A stretch of 64,000 nucleotides of DNA from Desulfobacterales bacterium (GTDB lineage Bacteria > Desulfobacterota > Desulfobacteria > Desulfobacterales > CAFBRK01). Position 1 is the stretch's first letter; every line of letters starts with the position of its first letter. The stretch spans positions 1 through 64,000 of the forward strand of contig JAIPEL010000001.1 in NCBI GenBank assembly GCA_021737185.1, read 5' to 3'. This document shows positions 59,825 through 64,000 of this stretch, one piece after another. A program made the translations under genes and the position numbers. Under the pieces are notes generated by a model that saw only the letters and a program-made list of their open reading frames with translations, was not told where the DNA came from and did no database searches.

Positions 59825-59980
59825 ATGAGTATCAGCAGAAAGCTTGGAATTCTGGTATTTTGCGCGGTACCGGCCATCGTCGGCGGAGGAATCGTCTACT
59901 CCGTATATCACAGCTATCCAGCTGTTGCCGTATATGAAGTCATGCTATTGCTGGCCGCCGGAGCCTGGATCAGCCGGTAG
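59825..59980 (+). CDS. Small hydrophobic protein (51 aa)
   Basis: Not in ORF track: MSISRKLGILVFCAVPAIVGGGIVYSVYHSYPAVAVYEVMLLLAAGAWISR*, aaggag upstream. Confidence 0.45.
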   Translation: MSISRKLGILVFCAVPAIVGGGIVYSVYHSYPAVAVYEVMLLLAAGAWISR

Positions 59981-60264
59981 GACTTTCGGTCCGACGGCCG
60001 TGCCTTTTCTTTCGGAAAAGTGAGCGGTCCGGGCGGGTTTGAGCGCAGACCCCTCCCGGACCGTCTTTTCCAAACGCCCCGCCCCGATTCGTCGACCGAG
60101 GCAGCCGTACGGTTCCGGCATGCGGATCGTGCGCGCGAGACAACTTCCCGATTCCCAACTTTTCCGGACATCGATGATGTTCAGCAGCCCGGCCCGGGGC
60201 CGACCGCCCCTGAGCCGGCATGAAATGAAACGAGCGACAGCTCAGCATCAATAGGAAATCGTTC

Positions 60265-62694
60265 ATGACCGCAACAGAAATCCCCACCGGCGTCAGCATC
60301 GAGCGTGAGATGAAAAAATCTTACCTCGATTACGCCATGAGCGTCATCATCGGCAGGGCCCTGCCCGATGTCAGAGACGGGCTCAAACCCGTCCATCGGC
60401 GGGTGCTCTTTGCCATGGGAGAGCTCAAAAACGACTGGAACAAGCCCTACAAGAAATCGGCCCGTGTCGTCGGCGATGTCATCGGGAAATACCACCCCCA
60501 CGGAGACGCCGCCGTATACGATACCATCGTCCGGCTCGCCCAGGATTTTTCCATGCGCTATCCCCTGGTCGACGGCCAGGGAAACTTCGGTTCCGTGGAC
60601 GGCGATCCTCCGGCGGCCATGCGGTACACCGAGGTTCGGATGGCCAAGCTGGCCCACGAAATGCTGGCCGATTTGGACAAGGAAACCGTAGACCTTGCCC
60701 CCAACTACGACGAGTCGCTTGAAGAGCCGACGGTAATGCCGTCGAAGGTCCCGTCGCTGCTGATCAACGGCGCCGCCGGCATCGCCGTTGGCATGGCCAC
60801 CAACATCCCCCCCCACAACCTGGGGGAGGTGACCGACGCCTTGAAGGCGCTGATCGACGATCCGGAGATTTCCATCGAAGCGCTCATGGCCCATGTCCCG
60901 GGGCCTGATTTTCCCACCGGCGGATTGATTTACGGTGTGGAGGGGATCCGGGACGCGTACACCACCGGAAGAGGAATCATCCGGATCCGGGGCCGGTTGG
61001 TGGTGGAAAAGGACAAGCGGACCGGCGCCGAGACCATCGTCATCAACGAGATTCCCTATCAGGTCAACAAGGCCCGGCTCATCGAAAAAATCGCCGATCT
61101 GCTCAAAAACAAGCAGTTGGAGGGGATCCGCTACGTCCGTGACGAAAGCGACCGTGAAGGGATGCGGATCGCCATCGGACTGAAAAAGGACGAGGTGTCC
61201 GGCGTGGTGGTCAACCAGCTCTACAAGCACACCCAGCTGGCGACCAGCTTCGGCATCATCTTCCTGGCGATCGTGGACAACCGTCCCGAGCTGCTCAACC
61301 TAAAGGAGCTGCTCAACTGTTTTGTCCTGCACCGCAAGGAGATCATCATCCGCCGGACCCGCTTCGACCTGCGAAAGGCCGAAGAACGGGCCCACATCCT
61401 GGAGGGGCTCAAGATCGCCCTGGACCACCTCGACGAAGTGGTCGCCCTGATCCGGGGGTCGAATACCCCCAAGGAGGCCAAGGAGCGGCTGGTCGAACGG
61501 TTTTTCATGAGCGAGATCCAGGCCCAGGCGATTCTCGACATGCGCCTTCAGCGGCTCACCGGTCTGGAGCGGGAAAAGATCCTCGAAGAGTACGACAAGG
61601 TGCTCAAGGACATCGCCCGCTTCAAGGAGATCCTGTCCAGCGAGCGGCTCGTGCTCAAGATCGTCAAAGAGGAGCTCGACGAGATCCGAAACGAATTCGA
61701 CGATGAGCGCCGCACCGAGATCATCTCCGAGACCCGGGAGCTTACCATCGAGGACATGATCGTCGAAGAAGACATGGTGGTGACCATCTCCAACAACGGC
61801 TACATCAAGCGCAATCCGATCACGCTCTACCAGAGCCAGCGCCGGGGCGGCAAGGGAAAGACCGCCATGGGCATCAAGGAGGAAGACTTCGTCCGGCTGC
61901 TGTTCGTGGCTTCCACCCATCACACCTTCATGTTCTTCACCAACCAGGGAAGGGTCTACTGGCTGAAAGTCTACGACATTCCTCAGGCGGGCCGCCAGAG
62001 CCGGGGAAAGGCCATTGTCAACCTGCTCAACTTCACGCCCGACGAGAAGTTGACCACGGTGCTGGCGGTACCCAACTTCGAGCCGGGCAAATACGTGCTG
62101 ATGGCCACGCGAAACGGATCGATCAAGAAGACCGAGTTGATGGCCTTCAGCCGCCCCCGGGCCGGCGGCATCATCGCCATGGGCATGCAGGACAACGACG
62201 AACTGATCGCCGCGCGGATCACGGACGGAACCTGGAACGTCTTTCTGGGATCGTCTTTCGGAAAATCGATTCGCTTCCATGAGTCCGATGTTCGCCCCAT
62301 GGGACGCACAGCCAAGGGGGTGCGGGGAATTCGGCTGGAAAAAGGAGACCGCATCGTCGGCATGGAGGTGCTCAGCCACGGCCAGACCCTGTTTACGGTA
62401 ACCGAGAACGGCTTCGGCAAGCGGACCTCCATCGACGAGTATCCGGTCCACCGCCGCGGGGGCAAAGGCGTGATCACCATCAAGACCAACGAGCGCAACG
62501 GCCGTGTGGTGGGCATTTTGCTCGTCGGAGACGACGACGAACTGATGCTGATGACCAACAGCGGCAAGCTGATCCGAATGCCCGTCAAGGGAATTTCGGT
62601 CATCAGCAGAAACACCCAGGGGGTCAAGTTGATGGACACCGAGCCTGGAGAACGGGTGGTCAGCGCCGCCTGGCTGGCAGAAAAAGAAGAGTAA
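60265..62694 (+). CDS. gyrA: DNA gyrase subunit A
   Basis: [35 protein letters not shown]; GyrA-box QRRGGKG. Confidence 0.97.
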   Translation: MTATEIPTGVSIEREMKKSYLDYAMSVIIGRALPDVRDGLKPVHRRVLFAMGELKNDWNKPYKKSARVVGDVIGKYHPHGDAAVYDTIVRLAQDFSMRYPLVDGQGNFGSVDGDPPAAMRYTEVRMAKLAHEMLADLDKETVDLAPNYDESLEEPTVMPSKVPSLLINGAAGIAVGMATNIPPHNLGEVTDALKALIDDPEISIEALMAHVPGPDFPTGGLIYGVEGIRDAYTTGRGIIRIRGRLVVEKDKRTGAETIVINEIPYQVNKARLIEKIADLLKNKQLEGIRYVRDESDREGMRIAIGLKKDEVSGVVVNQLYKHTQLATSFGIIFLAIVDNRPELLNLKELLNCFVLHRKEIIIRRTRFDLRKAEERAHILEGLKIALDHLDEVVALIRGSNTPKEAKERLVERFFMSEIQAQAILDMRLQRLTGLEREKILEEYDKVLKDIARFKEILSSERLVLKIVKEELDEIRNEFDDERRTEIISETRELTIEDMIVEEDMVVTISNNGYIKRNPITLYQSQRRGGKGKTAMGIKEEDFVRLLFVASTHHTFMFFTNQGRVYWLKVYDIPQAGRQSRGKAIVNLLNFTPDEKLTTVLAVPNFEPGKYVLMATRNGSIKKTELMAFSRPRAGGIIAMGMQDNDELIAARITDGTWNVFLGSSFGKSIRFHESDVRPMGRTAKGVRGIRLEKGDRIVGMEVLSHGQTLFTVTENGFGKRTSIDEYPVHRRGGKGVITIKTNERNGRVVGILLVGDDDELMLMTNSGKLIRMPVKGISVISRNTQGVKLMDTEPGERVVSAAWLAEKEE

Positions 62695-62713
62695 ATTCGC
62701 TGCGCGAATTTAC
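62691..62713. repeat. Stop-codon-associated palindrome gtaaattcgc-tgc-gcgaatttac at the gyrA end
   Basis: Perfect 10-bp arms; gyrA TAA is inside. Confidence 0.9.
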
Positions 62714-62747
62714 ATGGGCGGCTTTGCCGCCATGAGATGAAGCGAGC

Positions 62748-63809
62748 ATGGAAAATCATACCGATATCGAACCTTCAGACATGAAGATCGGCGTGGTGGG
62801 AGCCGGAAGCTGGGGTACGGCCCTGGCCCATTTGCTGAGCACCAAGGGATTTGCGGTCGATTTGTGGGTGTTTGAAGCCGAGATCGCCGAACAGATCCGG
62901 GAAACCCGCGAAAACCGGGTCTTTCTGCCCGGGGTTCGGCTGCCGGGGAATCTGGTCCCCTCCAACGACATCGAACAGGTGGTGGCCGGCAAGCCGTTGG
63001 TTCTGGTGGTGGTTCCCTCCCACGTGCTGCGGCAAACCGCCGGACGCCTGACTGAATACCTCGACGCGCAAAGCATCGTCGTGTCCGCATCCAAGGGGAT
63101 CGAAAACGAAACGCACCTGACCATGTCCGGCGTGCTGCGGCAGGTGGTTCCAAGCCTCGGCAGCGACCGGATCGCCGTTCTTTCCGGACCCAGCTTCGCC
63201 AAAGAGGTGGCCCGCCAGGTGCCGACCGCGGTGACCGCCGCTTGCCAGGAGCGTGCCACAGCCGATTTTGTCCAGCGCGTGTTTGCATCCCCCTTCTTCC
63301 GGGTATACGCCCACGAAGATGTCATCGGTGTGGAGCTTGGCGGAGCGGTCAAAAACGTCATCGCGATTGCCGCCGGAATCGTTGACGGGCTCGGGTTGGG
63401 GCTCAACACCCGGGCCGCCCTGATTACCCGGGGGCTGGCCGAAATCCGCCGTCTGGGCGCGAAAATGGGCGCCAATCCCCGCACCTTCTCGGGGCTTGCC
63501 GGCGTCGGAGACCTGATATTGACCTGCACCGGGGATCTGAGCCGCAACCATACCGTCGGCAAAAAGCTCGGCCAGGGAAAGAAACTGAGCCAGATTCTCT
63601 CCGAAATGACGATGGTGGCCGAAGGCGTGCGAACGGCCAAATCGGTGTACAACCTGTCACGAAAGCTGGACGTGGAGATGCCGATTTCCCATGAGATATA
63701 CCGCATCCTTTACGAGGAGGAGGCGCCGAAGGTAGCCCTGAAGCGGCTGATGACCCGCGATCTGAAGGCCGAGATGGACGAGGATAGGGAAGGGATAGAA
63801 AATGCCTAA
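62748..63809 (+). CDS. gpsA: NAD(P)H-dependent glycerol-3-phosphate dehydrogenase
   Basis: IGVVGAGSWGTALAHLLSTKG; LSGPSFAKEVA; GAVKNVIAIAAGI. Confidence 0.97.
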   Translation: MENHTDIEPSDMKIGVVGAGSWGTALAHLLSTKGFAVDLWVFEAEIAEQIRETRENRVFLPGVRLPGNLVPSNDIEQVVAGKPLVLVVVPSHVLRQTAGRLTEYLDAQSIVVSASKGIENETHLTMSGVLRQVVPSLGSDRIAVLSGPSFAKEVARQVPTAVTAACQERATADFVQRVFASPFFRVYAHEDVIGVELGGAVKNVIAIAAGIVDGLGLGLNTRAALITRGLAEIRRLGAKMGANPRTFSGLAGVGDLILTCTGDLSRNHTVGKKLGQGKKLSQILSEMTMVAEGVRTAKSVYNLSRKLDVEMPISHEIYRILYEEEAPKVALKRLMTRDLKAEMDEDREGIENA

Positions 63810-63839
63810 AATGAGCTCATTTTAGGCATTTTAGGCATT
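63801..63839. repeat. 9-bp-period palindromic array (tgcctaaaa/ttttaggca) at the gpsA end
   Basis: aatgcctaaaatgagctcattttaggcattttaggcatt; same unit as 45015-45155 and 52264-52306. Confidence 0.9.
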
Positions 63840-63881
63840 CCATAAGGAGTCATCCACCTTTTGCCCGCACGAGGTGCTTCC

Positions 63882-64000
63882 ATGCCCTCAAAACCGCCCC
63901 ACAAAGGCGAAGGCCACCGCCGTCGGCTGCGGGAGCGGTTTCTCGCCGACGGGCTGCGCGGATTTCACGACTACGAAGTGGTCGAACTACTGCTGACCCT
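63882..64000 (+). CDS. radC: RadC family protein, 5' part only (runs off window)
   Basis: MPSKPPHKGEGHRRRLRERFLADGLRGFHDYEVVELLLTL. Confidence 0.85.
   Translation, partial: MPSKPPHKGEGHRRRLRERFLADGLRGFHDYEVVELLLT

Noticed and set aside
61300-62451. 383-aa minus-strand ORF inside gyrA
   Set aside because: Antisense of gyrA, no domain features

Overview
64 kb of GC-rich bacterial chromosome, probably from a Desulfobacterota-like anaerobe (inferred from gene content). Main blocks, left to right: (1) accessory region with a broken ATP-grasp gene, a SixA-type phosphatase, two SDRs, acylphosphatase, a Tat-exported PaoABC-like molybdenum hydroxylase operon and gene remnants (YceI tail, BadF/BadG-type activase head); (2) TatD, then a co-directional ~14.5 kb catabolic cluster (IclR, PanB-like, U32-like, Glu dehydrogenase, two DoeA-like M24 hydrolases, Asp/Glu racemase family, M20 amidohydrolase, TRAP P/Q/M plus an orphan TRAP P, EutB-like dehydratase, RidA) resembling but not matching known ectoine utilisation; (3) small signalling genes and a striking 217-bp element with perfect 32-bp inverted repeats; (4) a complete nuoA-BCD-E-F-G-H-I-J-K-L-M-N complex I operon with fused NuoBCD and a GEET to GEAT change in NuoF; (5) a housekeeping stretch (der, rarA, lipoate ligase, NRDE protein, thiolase, gyrA, gpsA, start of radC). 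Superimposed are several families of short intergenic structure: stop-codon-associated CGCTGC-core palindromes, degenerate arrays with a constant 7-bp (sometimes 8 or 9) period, and compound inverted repeats. No tRNA, rRNA, CRISPR array or full IS element was recognised by eye. All family assignments come from reading the translations; no searches were run.
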